A stretch of 18,424 bases of DNA from Bacillota bacterium (GCA_023443515.1 JAEZUC010000096.1:1-18424), one strand, 5' to 3'; counted from the first letter of the stretch, positions 1-8,239 are shown. The notes: generated from the sequence alone by a model not told the origin. Numbers and translations: made by a program.

Positions 1-32
1 GATGGTTGCATTATAGTAGGGAGGTGTTATTG

Positions 33-215
33 ATGGCAAATCCAAAGCGTAGATGGTCCAAGGCAAGAACAGGTAAGAGAAGATCCCAGTGGAAGCTGGC
101 ATCACCAACTCTAGTAAGCTGCCCACAGTGTCATGTTTTCAAGCTGCCTCACAGGGTATGCGGTGAATGTGGATATTATGATGGCAAACAGGTAGTTAAA
201 GTAGAAGCTAAATAA
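33..215 (+). CDS. rpmF: 50S ribosomal protein L32
   Basis: This encodes a 60-residue protein of the large ribosomal subunit. It opens with the typical MANPKRRWSKARTGKRRSQW block and is very basic. The C-terminal half carries two Cys pairs (CPQC and CGEC) that form the zinc-ribbon of the Cys-containing L32 type; this suggests the zinc-dependent paralog form. I chose the ATG at 33 because GGGAGGTG lies at 19-26 and L32 proteins begin MAxPKR; an ATG at 6 in the same frame would add a nine-residue unlike tail. A terminator follows directly, so L32 probably ends the upstream operon (usually a DUF177 gene, outside the window). Identification is firm. Confidence 0.97.
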   Translation: MANPKRRWSKARTGKRRSQWKLASPTLVSCPQCHVFKLPHRVCGECGYYDGKQVVKVEAK

Positions 216-227
216 TAATATGTCATT

Positions 228-258
228 AAAGCAGCAGGATGATATCTTGCTGCTTTTT
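228..258 (+). terminator. Rho-independent terminator after rpmF
   Basis: A 10-bp stem (231-240 with 244-253, one G-U pair, loop GAT), GCAGCAGGAT against ATCTTGCTGC, is followed by TTTTT. It lies 16 bases past the rpmF stop. Confidence 0.9.
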
Positions 259-366
259 GATTTCTACAAAAAATTTATTGACTATTTTTTTAGCAGATGC
301 AAATGATAGTATAGGGCGATAAATATTCGCTTGTTTATGAAAAATTAGTAGGATGGTGTTATAGCG

Positions 367-1683
367 TTGCAAAACAAAATAAAAATATGTATGGTTCAGT
401 ACGATAGCATAGCAGAAGAAGCCGGCGTTGAGGCAGGAGATTTCCTGTTGTCCATAAACAAGCAGAATATAAAGGATATTTTTGATTATAGATATTATCA
501 GGCTTCTGAGGAATTGCTGCTGGAGATTGAAAAACCTGACGGCGAGATATGGGAGATAGAAGTCGAAAAGGATGAGAATGAAGATTTAGGATTGGAATTT
601 GAGGACTCACTTATTGATGGAGCAAAAAGCTGCACCAACAAGTGTATTTTCTGTTTTATTGACCAACTTCCCAAGGGAATGAGGGAAACAGTATACTTCA
701 AAGATGATGATTCAAGACTTTCTTTCCTTACAGGAAATTATGTTACTCTCACCAATATAAAAAAAGAAGAACTTGAGAGAATCATACATTATAGAATGTC
801 ACCCATAAATGTCTCTGTTCATACAACAAACCCTGACTTGCGTAAATTTATGCTGGGAAACAGGTTTGCCGGTGATGTTATGGACAAAATAAGAATGTTG
901 ACGGATAACGGCATTGAAGTTAACTGTCAGATTGTTTTGTGCAGGGATATTAATGATAGAAATGAGTTGGACAAGACTATTGATGATTTGTCCCGGCTGT
1001 ACCCTTCCATAAACAGCGTTTCAATTGTACCGGTAGGTATTAGCAGGCACAGGGAAGACCTGTTTCAATTGAAACCCTTTGATATGGAAAGCAGTGGGGA
1101 TGTTATAAATCAAGTACATAAATGGCAGAATAAACTATTGAAAGAAAAAGGCTCCAGAGTCATATACCTGTCTGACGAGTTTTATATTAATGCGGGTATG
1201 GATATTCCCCAATACGAGGAATACGAGGATTTCCCGCAGATTGAAAATGGTGTTGGAATGGTGGCTTTGCTCAGGCATGAAGTCAGGCAAGAACTTAAAA
1301 ATAAGAAAAAACATATAAAGCCTACCCACCGGAAGGTAAGTATGGTAACGGGTAGACTTGTATATAAAAATATATTACAATTGGTAGATGAAATAAAAAA
1401 TGTATATAATGGTTTGGAAGCCAATGTTTATGATATAGAAAATGATTTTTTCGGTCCCAATGTAACTGTTACGGGATTGCTTACCGGACAGGATATAGTG
1501 AAGCAGCTGAAAGGCCGTGATTTGGGACAGGAACTTTTAATAAGCAGGAATATGCTGAGAGTCGGAGAACATGTCCTCCTTGACGACTATACCGTTGAAC
1601 GTATAGAAGAGGAGCTAGATATTCAAATCCGAATAGTTGAAAGCTCCGGCAGTGATTTTGTAAATGCACTGATTGGAAAATAG
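367..1683 (+). CDS. DUF512 family protein, PDZ plus radical-SAM-like Fe-S protein
   Basis: A 438-residue protein with a TTG start preceded by GGATGGTG at 351-358. Residues 1-60 look like a PDZ-type domain (SIAEEAGVEAGDFLLSIN). They are followed by a CxxxCxxC cluster, Cys89, Cys93 and Cys96 in CTNKCIFC, typical of a 4Fe-4S radical-SAM-type site. The motif LPKGMRETVYFKDDDSRLSF and the block GNYVTLTN are hallmarks of the DUF512 family. The C-terminal third (about 310-438) is the DUF512 domain. The biochemical role of this family is not established; its constant position upstream of der in Clostridia suggests a link to ribosome or translation biology, which is inference. The gap to der is 43 bases with no terminator, so they are probably co-transcribed. 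Confidence 0.88.
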   Translation: MQNKIKICMVQYDSIAEEAGVEAGDFLLSINKQNIKDIFDYRYYQASEELLLEIEKPDGEIWEIEVEKDENEDLGLEFEDSLIDGAKSCTNKCIFCFIDQLPKGMRETVYFKDDDSRLSFLTGNYVTLTNIKKEELERIIHYRMSPINVSVHTTNPDLRKFMLGNRFAGDVMDKIRMLTDNGIEVNCQIVLCRDINDRNELDKTIDDLSRLYPSINSVSIVPVGISRHREDLFQLKPFDMESSGDVINQVHKWQNKLLKEKGSRVIYLSDEFYINAGMDIPQYEEYEDFPQIENGVGMVALLRHEVRQELKNKKKHIKPTHRKVSMVTGRLVYKNILQLVDEIKNVYNGLEANVYDIENDFFGPNVTVTGLLTGQDIVKQLKGRDLGQELLISRNMLRVGEHVLLDDYTVERIEEELDIQIRIVESSGSDFVNALIGK

Positions 1684-1726
1684 CTATTGTATATAAATAA
1701 AACAATTAAACGTGGAGGTGTAGTAT

Positions 1727-3052
1727 TTGGGCAAACCTGTTGTAGCAGTCGTTGGAAGACCTAATGTCGGTAAATCTACTTTTTTTAATTACCTGGCAGG
1801 CAGCAGAATTTCTATTGTTGAAGATACTCCTGGCGTAACAAGAGACAGGATATATACCGAGATAGAGTGGAGAAGTAAAAAGTTTACATTAATAGATACG
1901 GGAGGAATTGAACCTTATTCCGAAGATATCATTATGCAACAAATGAAGCGACAGGCTGAAATTGCTATTGAAACAGCGGACGTTATTATTTTTATGGTGG
2001 ATGCAAAGGATGGTATGACAGCTACCGACAAGGAAGTTGCAACTATGCTGAGAAAATCCCAGAAGCCTGTTGTACTATGTGTAAACAAGGTTGACAGGGT
2101 TGGTGACCCTCCACCGGATGTTTATGAATTCTACAACCTGGGTATGGGCGATATGCAGATTATTTCTTCGGTACATGGCCTTGGCATGGGTGATTTGCTT
2201 GATGCGGTTTTTGAACATTTCCCTGAAGAGGTTAATGAAGAAGAGGATGAAGATGTTATAAAGGTGGCTGTTGTAGGAAAGCCAAATGCAGGAAAATCTT
2301 CATTGATAAATTCAATACTTGGTGAAAACAGGGTTATTGTAAGCAATATCCCGGGTACTACCAGAGACGCCATCGATACTCATGTGGAAAAGGATGGACA
2401 GAGGTACACTTTCATTGATACTGCGGGAATAAGAAAAAGAAGCAAAATTAACGAATCAATTGAAAAATACAGTACAATCAGGTCTTGGACTGCCATTGAA
2501 CGTGCAGATGTATGCCTTATTATGATTGATGCAGAAGATGGTGTAACCGAACAGGATACAAAGATTGCGGGTTATGCGCACCAACAGGGAAAAGCCTCAA
2601 TTATAGTTATAAATAAATGGGATTTAATTGAAAAACAAACGGGTACACTTGAGGAATACAGGAAAGTAGTACATGAGAAACTTGGATTTATGACCTATGC
2701 ACCGGTTCTTTTTATATCTGCAAAAACGGGGCAGAGAGTAAATAAAATTTATGAGCTTATAAAGTTTGTTGCAGACCAGGCAGCTTTCCGCATTTCTACA
2801 GGAATGTTGAATGACCTTGTAAATGAAGCTGTTGCTATGGTTCAGCCTCCTTCAGACAAGGGCAAGAGATTAAAAATATACTATATGACTCAGGCTGGTG
2901 TTAAACCACCATCATTTGTTGTATTTGTAAATGATTTAGATTTGTTCCACTATTCTTATGAGCGTTATTTGGAAAATCAGCTGAGAAAGAATTTTGGCTT
3001 TGAAGGTACTCCCATAAGGTTTATCCATAGGCAACGTGAAAAAGAAGATTAG
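1727..3052 (+). CDS. der: Ribosome biogenesis GTPase Der (EngA)
   Basis: A 441-residue double GTPase needed for 50S subunit maturation. The first G domain shows GRPNVGKS (10-17), DTPGVTRD (33-40), DTGG (57-60) and NKVD (120-123). An acidic linker (about 168-176) leads to the second G domain with GKPNAGKS (184-191), DTAG (231-234) and NKWD (296-299). The C-terminal KH-like domain (about 350-441) ends in the family pattern NFGFEGTPIRFIHRQR. The TTG start at 1727 is set by GGAGGTG at 1714-1720 and by the family start MGKPVVAVVGRPNVGKS. Length matches the family. It heads a der-plsY-gpsA series with the DUF512 gene just upstream, a common clostridial order. Confidence 0.98.
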   Translation: MGKPVVAVVGRPNVGKSTFFNYLAGSRISIVEDTPGVTRDRIYTEIEWRSKKFTLIDTGGIEPYSEDIIMQQMKRQAEIAIETADVIIFMVDAKDGMTATDKEVATMLRKSQKPVVLCVNKVDRVGDPPPDVYEFYNLGMGDMQIISSVHGLGMGDLLDAVFEHFPEEVNEEEDEDVIKVAVVGKPNAGKSSLINSILGENRVIVSNIPGTTRDAIDTHVEKDGQRYTFIDTAGIRKRSKINESIEKYSTIRSWTAIERADVCLIMIDAEDGVTEQDTKIAGYAHQQGKASIIVINKWDLIEKQTGTLEEYRKVVHEKLGFMTYAPVLFISAKTGQRVNKIYELIKFVADQAAFRISTGMLNDLVNEAVAMVQPPSDKGKRLKIYYMTQAGVKPPSFVVFVNDLDLFHYSYERYLENQLRKNFGFEGTPIRFIHRQREKED

Positions 3053-3126
3053 CATAAGCATAACAAAAGAGATTATGGATCAATATCTTTAAAGATTTTT
3101 AGCCGGTTAGGCTTATGGAGGGTAAG

Positions 3127-3765
3127 ATGGGTCTTTTTTTAGTAAAGATTTTATTGGTTATGATAATCGGTTATCTACTTGGAAGTTTGAATACTTCAAT
3201 TATAGTCGGGAGAATTTACGGAACTGATATACGCAAGCATGGCAGCGGAAATGCAGGAATGACAAATACCTTGCGGACACTAGGTAAAACCGCGGCGGTG
3301 CTTGTAATATTCGGAGATATTCTTAAAGGAGTTTTATCATATATTATAGGTAATATGATTATTACTTCCATACCTGATTCAATTACGTTAAACATTTCAG
3401 GGATAGGCGGTATGGTTGGCGGTATCGCTGCAATAGCAGGACATAACTGGCCGGTCTATTTCGGATTTAAAGGCGGCAAAGGTATTCTAACCTCATTTTC
3501 TGTGGTAATGATGATGGACTGGAAACTTGGACTTATTCTTTTGGGTGTATTTGTTATAATAGTAGCAATTACCAGATACGTGTCGCTGGGGTCAATATTA
3601 GCATGTCTAGCATTTCCCATAGGGGCTGCCATAAAAGGGAACAGTCCGGTTTTTATTACATTCGCAGCACTCCTGTCAATATTGGCAATTGCCCGCCATA
3701 ACGGGAATATTAAGAGACTTGTGAACGGAACGGAATCCAAAATCGGTGAAAAGAAAAAAGCTTGA
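3127..3765 (+). CDS. plsY: Acyl-phosphate:glycerol-3-phosphate acyltransferase PlsY
   Basis: A 212-residue integral membrane enzyme that transfers an acyl group from acyl-phosphate to sn-glycerol-3-phosphate, the first committed step of phospholipid synthesis. About five hydrophobic segments are visible. The conserved loops are present: RKHGSGNAGMTN (36-47), then GHNWPVYFGFKGGKG (105-119), and a C-terminal RLVNGTESKI. I prefer the ATG at 3127 over an in-frame ATG at 3115 because GGAGGG (3117-3122) then sits at proper distance upstream, and PlsY proteins start close to the first membrane segment. It is followed within 30 bases by gpsA, which makes its substrate, so the two form a functional pair. 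Confidence 0.95.
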   Translation: MGLFLVKILLVMIIGYLLGSLNTSIIVGRIYGTDIRKHGSGNAGMTNTLRTLGKTAAVLVIFGDILKGVLSYIIGNMIITSIPDSITLNISGIGGMVGGIAAIAGHNWPVYFGFKGGKGILTSFSVVMMMDWKLGLILLGVFVIIVAITRYVSLGSILACLAFPIGAAIKGNSPVFITFAALLSILAIARHNGNIKRLVNGTESKIGEKKKA

Positions 3766-3793
3766 TTAATTTAGTTAATATAGGGAGGCAAAC

Positions 3794-4789
3794 ATGAATA
3801 GAAATATAGCAATTGTTGGTGCGGGAAGCATGGGTACGGCAATGGCGGTATTGTTATCAGGGAATGGTAACAAGGTTAGATTGTGGTCACCCATAGTAGA
3901 AGAAATAGAAATGTTAAAGAAAAACAGGGAGCATCTTACAAGGCTCCCTGGTGTTAAAGTAGCTGAAAGTGTTGAATTTACAAATGATATTAATGAGGCA
4001 TGCAGAGAAGCAGAAGTGGTTGTGCTGGCTGTTCCTTCACAAACTACAAGACAGAACTGCAAAACCCTCGCAGGGATTATCTCCAAGGATACAGTTGTTG
4101 TAACCTGTTCAAAGGGAATTGAGAATGAGACCTGTAAATTACTTTCAGAAATAATGAAAGAGGAATTGCCTGATAACAATGTAGCAGTATTATCAGGACC
4201 AAGCCATGCAGAAGAAATAGGAAGGGATATACCTACTACTGTGGTAGCAGCTTGTGAAAACATAGAAATTGCTGAGTTCCTTCAGGATTTATTTATGACT
4301 CCGAATTTCAGAGTCTATACTAATACAGATGTTATTGGTGTTGAACTGGGGGGAGCGCTAAAAAATATTATTGCCTTATGTGCCGGAATCTCAGATGGTC
4401 TGGGATATGGGGACAACACAAAAGCTGCTCTTATGACAAGAGGGATTGCAGAAATATCCAGACTTGGGGTGGCTATGGGAGGAAATGCAGACACTTTCTC
4501 AGGACTTACAGGAGTAGGGGATCTGATAGTTACTTGTACAAGTATGCACAGTAGAAACAGAAGAGCAGGTATTCTCATTGGTCAGGGAAAGAGCGTACAG
4601 CAGGCACTGGATGAAGTAAATATGGTTGTTGAAGGCGTGGCAACCACAAAACCTGCGTATGACCTTGCTAAAAAACTTGGTGTTTCAATGCCAATAACAG
4701 AAGAAGCATATAAAATACTTTTTGAAGATAAAGACCCAAGAAGTGCTGTAGGTGCATTAATGACCAGAGATAAAAAAACAGAAATGTAA
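3794..4789 (+). CDS. gpsA: Glycerol-3-phosphate dehydrogenase [NAD(P)+]
   Basis: A 331-residue cytosolic enzyme that reduces dihydroxyacetone phosphate to sn-glycerol-3-phosphate for phospholipid synthesis. The N-terminal Rossmann motif GAGSMG is at residues 9-14. CSKGIE (105-110) and LSGPSHAEE (133-141) are family signatures, and the catalytic Lys190 lies in GVELGGALKNIIA. Substrate-loop residues appear in GDNTKAALMTRG (206-217). The ATG at 3794 is preceded by AGGGAGG at 3781-3787. It is the last gene of the operon and feeds PlsY. The long opposite-strand reading frame over its start is a codon-bias shadow. Confidence 0.97.
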   Translation: MNRNIAIVGAGSMGTAMAVLLSGNGNKVRLWSPIVEEIEMLKKNREHLTRLPGVKVAESVEFTNDINEACREAEVVVLAVPSQTTRQNCKTLAGIISKDTVVVTCSKGIENETCKLLSEIMKEELPDNNVAVLSGPSHAEEIGRDIPTTVVAACENIEIAEFLQDLFMTPNFRVYTNTDVIGVELGGALKNIIALCAGISDGLGYGDNTKAALMTRGIAEISRLGVAMGGNADTFSGLTGVGDLIVTCTSMHSRNRRAGILIGQGKSVQQALDEVNMVVEGVATTKPAYDLAKKLGVSMPITEEAYKILFEDKDPRSAVGALMTRDKKTEM

Positions 4790-4795
4790 ATTTTG

Positions 4796-4844
4796 AAAAG
4801 GCTGCCCACCCGGTGAATTAGATTCATTGGACGGCAGCCTTTTT
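4796..4844 (+). terminator. Terminator after gpsA
   Basis: The stem AAAAGGCTGCC (4796-4806) pairs with GGCAGCCTTTT (4833-4843); an inner arm CCGGTGAAT pairs with ATTCATTGG through wobble pairs. The 3' arm runs into a short T tract. It ends the der-plsY-gpsA transcript. Confidence 0.88.
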
Positions 4845-4846
4845 AG

Positions 4847-4876
4847 CTAAAAAAAAAGCCACTCAAAGAGTGGCTT
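4847..4876 (-). terminator. Terminator of the NlpC/P60 gene
   Basis: On the - strand AAGCCACTC and GAGTGGCTT (4856-4864, 4868-4876) form a 9-bp stem with a three-base loop, followed by a run of nine or more T on that strand. It begins six bases past the stop of the wall hydrolase gene. Confidence 0.9.
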
Positions 4877-4881
4877 AAAAA

Positions 4882-5589
4882 TTATAAAATAACTCGTCTT
4901 GCTTTCATAAAATTGTTTGCATAGTAACCGGAAGTTATATCAGAAATTATAACTTTACGGGTAGAACTTCCTGATGCCGCATGGATAAATTGTCCGCTAC
5001 CAATGTATATTCCTACATGACTTATACTGTTGTGACCTCCGTCAGTGTCAAAGAAAACCAAATCACCAGCACTCAAGTCACGACTTGAAACATCTCTGCC
5101 TTGGGTTGCCTGACTGGAAGCTACCCTCTCTAAAGAAATATCAAAGTTTTTAAAGACATACTGCACAAATCCTGAACAGTCAAAACCCTTAGGAGTTGTG
5201 CCTCCATAAACATACTCTGTACCCAATAGAGTCTTGGAGAATTTAACTATCTTCTCTGACAAGTCGGTAGTATTTTCAGACTGCTTTTCCGATGTATTTG
5301 CATCGGAATCTTTGGAAAGGGCAACGTATCGACTGAACGCCCAACCTATTTCGCCATCTGATGTTTTTACTTTTATCCAATCACCTGAGCTTTCCAGAAT
5401 ACTGAGTTTATCCCCTCTGGTCATATTTCCTATGACCTTTGAAGATGTTCCCGGATCACTTCGGAGATTTAGAACAGATGCGGACACTGTTCCTGTTTGA
5501 ATTTCATCGGCATAAGATGCAAATGCAAACAATCCCAGACACAACACCAATGTTGCTGCGCCGGAAATCATTTTCTTTAGTTCTAACAT
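4882..5589 (-). CDS. Secreted SH3 / NlpC-P60 peptidoglycan endopeptidase
   Basis: A 235-residue exported wall hydrolase. Residues 1-27 are a signal peptide (basic start, hydrophobic core LVLCLGLFAF, cleavage probably near ASYADE). Residues about 33-92 form a bacterial SH3 domain (VSASVLNLRSDPGTSSKVIG and WIKVKTSDGEIGWAFSRYV). A Ser/Asn/Lys-rich linker follows. The NlpC/P60 catalytic domain spans about 113-235, with Cys138 in KGFDCSGFV, His191 in ISHVGIYIG and His203 in FIHAASG, fitting a Cys-His-His papain-like site that cuts D-Glu-diaminopimelate bonds. The start is set by AGGAGG on the - strand just upstream (5594-5600). A c-di-AMP riboswitch lies in its leader. Exact substrate is unknown. 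Confidence 0.93.
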   Translation of the reverse strand: MLELKKMISGAATLVLCLGLFAFASYADEIQTGTVSASVLNLRSDPGTSSKVIGNMTRGDKLSILESSGDWIKVKTSDGEIGWAFSRYVALSKDSDANTSEKQSENTTDLSEKIVKFSKTLLGTEYVYGGTTPKGFDCSGFVQYVFKNFDISLERVASSQATQGRDVSSRDLSAGDLVFFDTDGGHNSISHVGIYIGSGQFIHAASGSSTRKVIISDITSGYYANNFMKARRVIL

Positions 5590-5606
5590 TTTAGCCTCCT
5601 ATTTAT

Positions 5607-5772
5607 GGCTTCCGAAGTTAGCTGTCGGGTTCGGGTAATAGGATCGCCCTACGAGAAAGACAAGTTGATTATTACAAAGATGATTATTATATGTACAATT
5701 ACTATTTGTCTTTTACGATTAGCCCCAGAATTGGTTCCTCCGTACCTCATTTTAAGAGGATTCAGCCTTATC
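5607..5772 (-). ncRNA. ydaO/yuaA-type cyclic-di-AMP riboswitch
   Basis: On the - strand the leader contains, in order, the conserved blocks of the ydaO motif: TCCTCTTAAA, GGAGGAACCAA (about 5729-5740), GGGGCTAATCG, then after a variable arm TAGGGCGATCC, and the near-invariant 3' block CCGAACCCGACAGCTAAC (5617-5634) and TTCGGAAGCC. The start coincides with the transcription start predicted from the promoter at 5780-5809. This class binds c-di-AMP and usually switches off wall-hydrolase or potassium-transport genes. I see no canonical terminator in the few bases between aptamer and AGGAGG, so control may act on translation. AGCC at the aptamer end could pair with GGCT next to the ribosome site, but that is only four pairs. 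Confidence 0.9.
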
Positions 5773-5779
5773 ATAAGAA

Positions 5780-5809
5780 ATTATATCGTGGATTGTTTGT
5801 TAATGTCAA
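5780..5809 (-). promoter_or_regulatory. Sigma-A type promoter for the riboswitch and NlpC/P60 gene
   Basis: The - strand reads TTGACA (5804-5809), an 18-base spacer, then TATAAT (5780-5785). The predicted start near 5773 places the c-di-AMP aptamer at the very 5' end of the RNA. Confidence 0.8.
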
Positions 5810-5933
5810 TTATTGTTGTTACTCATAAAAGCAACGCTATCAAATTTTTAATTGAGCTAGTGAATTTTATTATTGAATATCTAAATGTTTTTATTATATA
5901 AACACATTTTTGAATTTACTTTATTTTTTTGTA

Positions 5934-5958
5934 ATAATAACTGTTTTCGGACATATAT
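5934..5958 (+). promoter_or_regulatory. Possible sigma-E-like promoter of spoIVA
   Basis: CATATATT (5952-5959) resembles the sigma-E -10 element CATACAnT, with an ATAAT box at 5934-5938 about 13 bases upstream. spoIVA is sigma-E dependent in B. subtilis. The match is partial and the -35 is weak. The stretch between 5811 and 5930 holds nothing I recognise. Confidence 0.35.
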
Positions 5959-6028
5959 TTAATATTGAAAAAGACAATATACATAGTCCGTAAAGGGGCG
6001 TGTAACAATACAGGGGAGGGTTCTAAGG

Positions 6029-7297
6029 GTGGATAAATTCAACATATACCAGCAAATAGCTGAAAGAACTCAAGGGGATATTTACATAGGAATTGTGGGA
6101 CCTGTCAGGACGGGAAAATCAACTTTTATTAAAAGGTTCATGGATCTGTTGGTTATCCCTAATATAGAGAACACATATCAAAAAGAGAGGGCAATAGATG
6201 AACTTCCGCAAAGCGCATCCGGAAGAACTATAATGACCACTGAACCTAAATTTATCCCCAATGAAGCAGTAGAAGTAGTTATTGACGAAAACGTACAGCT
6301 TAAAGTAAGAATGATTGACTGTGTGGGTTACATGGTCAAAGGTGCAATGGGACATTTGGAGAACAATGCCCCGAGAATGGTTTCAACACCGTGGTATGAT
6401 CAACAAATACCTTTTGAGGAAGCGGCTGAGCTTGGGACAAAGAAAGTAATCAATGAACATTCAACCATAGGTATTGTAATCACAACAGACGGTTCAATTT
6501 CAGATATCCCGAGAGAAGATTATGTTGAAGCTGAAAGAAGGGTGATAACAGAACTGAAGGCGATAAATAAACCTTTTGTAGTGATTATCAATTCAACTAA
6601 TCCCAGAGATTCAGAAACATTGAGGTTGCGTGACGAGATGGAGCAGAAGTATGGTGTAACCGTAATCGCAATGGATTGTCTCCAAATGAGAATCGATGAT
6701 GTTGATACTGTTATGGAAAAGGTCCTCCACGAGTTCCCTATTTGCGAAATCGGTATAAATATACCAAGATGGGTGGAAGCTTTAGATGATTCTCATTGGT
6801 TAAAATCAGACATTATAAACTCAATAAGGGATACCTTTAAATCTGCAACCAAAATTCGGGCAATAAAGGATGCGCTGCCTTCTTTTGAGCAATATGAATT
6901 TATTAAGAGAGTAGTTATAGATAAGGTAAGCCTTGGGGAAGGTAATGTTTTGATTGATTTGTCTGCTGCTGACGGACTTTTGTATAGAATTTTAAGCGAA
7001 GAATCGGGAATGGAAATAGAAGGTGAGCATAAACTCATAAGTCTTATAAAAGACCTTGCAAGGGTGAAGAAGGAATATGACAGGGTTGAATATGCCTTGC
7101 ATGAAGTTAAGGTTAAAGGTTATGGAATGGTCTCTCCTCAGATGGAAGAACTGACTCTAGAGGAACCGGAGATTATAAAACAGGGCAACAAGTTCGGGGT
7201 AAAGCTCAGAGCAAGTGCTCCTTCAATACATATTGTTAGATACAAACAGAAGTGTTGTTGTAACAAGAGGAGGTGCTGGAACAACAAAACCGCATGA
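6029..7297 (+). CDS. spoIVA: SpoIVA, 5' part (interrupted by the intervening element)
   Basis: SpoIVA is the ATPase that polymerises on the forespore surface as the basement layer of the spore coat. The GTG start at 6029 follows GGGGAGGG (6013-6020). Walker A is GPVRTGKST (24-32), with Lys30; the P-loop NTPase domain runs to about residue 240 and is followed by the middle domain. Homologous sequence stops at His401 (codon 7229-7231) inside SAPSIH. After this the frame reads 21 foreign residues, with Cys three in a row, and stops at 7295-7297. The C-terminal 91 residues needed for localisation lie 6 kb downstream at 13257-13532 in a frame that joins exactly if the element is removed. As it stands the product is a 422-residue truncated protein. 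Confidence 0.95.
   Translation: MDKFNIYQQIAERTQGDIYIGIVGPVRTGKSTFIKRFMDLLVIPNIENTYQKERAIDELPQSASGRTIMTTEPKFIPNEAVEVVIDENVQLKVRMIDCVGYMVKGAMGHLENNAPRMVSTPWYDQQIPFEEAAELGTKKVINEHSTIGIVITTDGSISDIPREDYVEAERRVITELKAINKPFVVIINSTNPRDSETLRLRDEMEQKYGVTVIAMDCLQMRIDDVDTVMEKVLHEFPICEIGINIPRWVEALDDSHWLKSDIINSIRDTFKSATKIRAIKDALPSFEQYEFIKRVVIDKVSLGEGNVLIDLSAADGLLYRILSEESGMEIEGEHKLISLIKDLARVKKEYDRVEYALHEVKVKGYGMVSPQMEELTLEEPEIIKQGNKFGVKLRASAPSIHIVRYKQKCCCNKRRCWNNKTA
7213..7251 (+). repeat. attL: left attachment site of the spoIVA element
   Basis: The shared 10-base core CAATACATAT is at 7224-7233. The left (gene) arm carries TGCTC at 7216-7220, and the right (element) arm carries TATTGT (7231-7236) and ACAAACAGA (7242-7250). 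The predicted crossover dinucleotide is CA at 7229-7230. The core sits inside codons for SAPSIH of SpoIVA. Confidence 0.88.
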
Positions 7298-7336
7298 TTT
7301 TAAATTTAATGTTCAAATACTAATAGGGGTTTCATA

Positions 7337-7379
7337 AAATATAGCCTGCAAAGGAAAATCTTTGCAGGCTATATTTTTG
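7337..7379 (+). terminator. Strong terminator just inside the left end of the element
   Basis: A perfect 15-bp stem (7339-7353 with 7360-7374; ATATAGCCTGCAAAG, loop GAAAAT) is followed by a T run. It would stop transcription coming from spoIVA before the cargo genes. Confidence 0.92.
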
Positions 7380-7597
7380 TATGATAAATAATACAACTTG
7401 ACTTTATAAGTTTCAAGCTGTAGCATTAATTTATATACATATAATGGATTATCAGGTAAAAATGGGATTGATATATGTAGATGTTGGGATTAATGGAAGA
7501 GCTAAAAAAAATAAAGTTCCAGATGTAACATTAAGCACTCAGTTGGAATATTGTGTAATGTAAGCTCTTTCCCAAAACTGACAATGTGAAAATAATA
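7380..7597 (+). other. Intergenic stretch with a doubtful 39-codon reading frame
   Basis: No convincing gene is present. A frame from ATG 7444 (or 7462, preceded by CAGG) to the stop at 7561-7563 reads GLIYVDVGINGRAKKNKVPDV, which faintly recalls the start of clan AA aspartic-protease-like proteins, but it lacks the DTGA active-site motif and a good ribosome site. It may be a gene remnant. Confidence 0.2.
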
Positions 7598-7626
7598 TCG
7601 ACAAAGCAAGAAAAATAGGATATAAT
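7598..7626 (+). promoter_or_regulatory. Sigma-A type promoter of agrBD
   Basis: TCGACA (7598-7603), a 17-base spacer and TATAAT (7621-7626) lie 29 bases before the agrB start. Confidence 0.75.
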
Positions 7627-7654
7627 GGTGTAAAATGTAAGTGGTGGTGACTAC

Positions 7655-8239
7655 ATGCTAGAGAATATCACAAAAAAAATTACAAATGAGATTGTTTTAA
7701 ATGTCCCGGGAATCTCAGAAGAAAAAGCTGAACAAATTGATTATGGATTGTATATGGCTTTTGCAGATGGTTTGAAACTATTTGCAGTACTATTTGTTGC
7801 TTTGCTCATGGGGCAATTAAAGTATGCCGTAGTGGCTGTTATAGTGTTTTCATTAAATAAATCTTACTTAGGAGGAGTACACGCTAAAACACAAATCGGA
7901 TGTGTCGTAACTCACTTTTTATTTATATTTGGTACTGTATATTTGGCACAGGTTTTTAATATAAAATTCTTAAACATAATTTTATTTGCTATAGCCGGAG
8001 TTTTAACATTTTTATATGCACCTGCAGATCTGGCATCAAAACCTATTGTCACTGAAAAAAGAAAACGTGAGTTGAGGATAAAGGGTAGTATTTTATTAGT
8101 CATCTGCCTCGCGATTACACTGATTGTTCCCAATATATACTCTAATATCATATCATTGATTACAATAATATCAGCGGTTAATATTACACCAATAGTGTAT
8201 AGATTAACAAAAAACAAAAGGGGTGGGATAATTATATGA
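7655..8239 (+). CDS. agrB: AgrB-like peptide-processing membrane protease
   Basis: A 194-residue membrane cysteine protease of the accessory-gene-regulator B family, which cuts the C-terminal part off the AgrD precursor and forms the thiolactone ring of the autoinducing peptide. The catalytic pair is visible as His76 and Cys83 in GGVHAKTQIGCVVTH. Several hydrophobic membrane segments follow (about 38-67, 85-120, 145-180). The ATG at 7655 is preceded by GGTGGTG. Its stop overlaps the agrD start in ATGA (8236-8239), giving translational coupling. It has its own promoter and lies inside the spoIVA element, so it travels with it. The length is typical for clostridial AgrB. Confidence 0.93.
   Translation: MLENITKKITNEIVLNVPGISEEKAEQIDYGLYMAFADGLKLFAVLFVALLMGQLKYAVVAVIVFSLNKSYLGGVHAKTQIGCVVTHFLFIFGTVYLAQVFNIKFLNIILFAIAGVLTFLYAPADLASKPIVTEKRKRELRIKGSILLVICLAITLIVPNIYSNIISLITIISAVNITPIVYRLTKNKRGGIII

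Noticed and set aside
3775..4263. A 162-codon minus-strand frame over gpsA
   Set aside because: It is a shadow of gpsA, which is certain on the opposite strand.
5605..5901. A 98-codon + strand frame upstream of spoIVA
   Set aside because: It lies antisense to the c-di-AMP riboswitch and its promoter, has no ribosome site and its product resembles no family; the conserved bases are explained by the RNA.
7444..7563. A 39-codon frame reading GLIYVDVGINGRAKKN
   Set aside because: It has a weak ribosome site and lacks the catalytic DTGA motif of the protease family it faintly recalls. It was kept only as a doubtful remnant.
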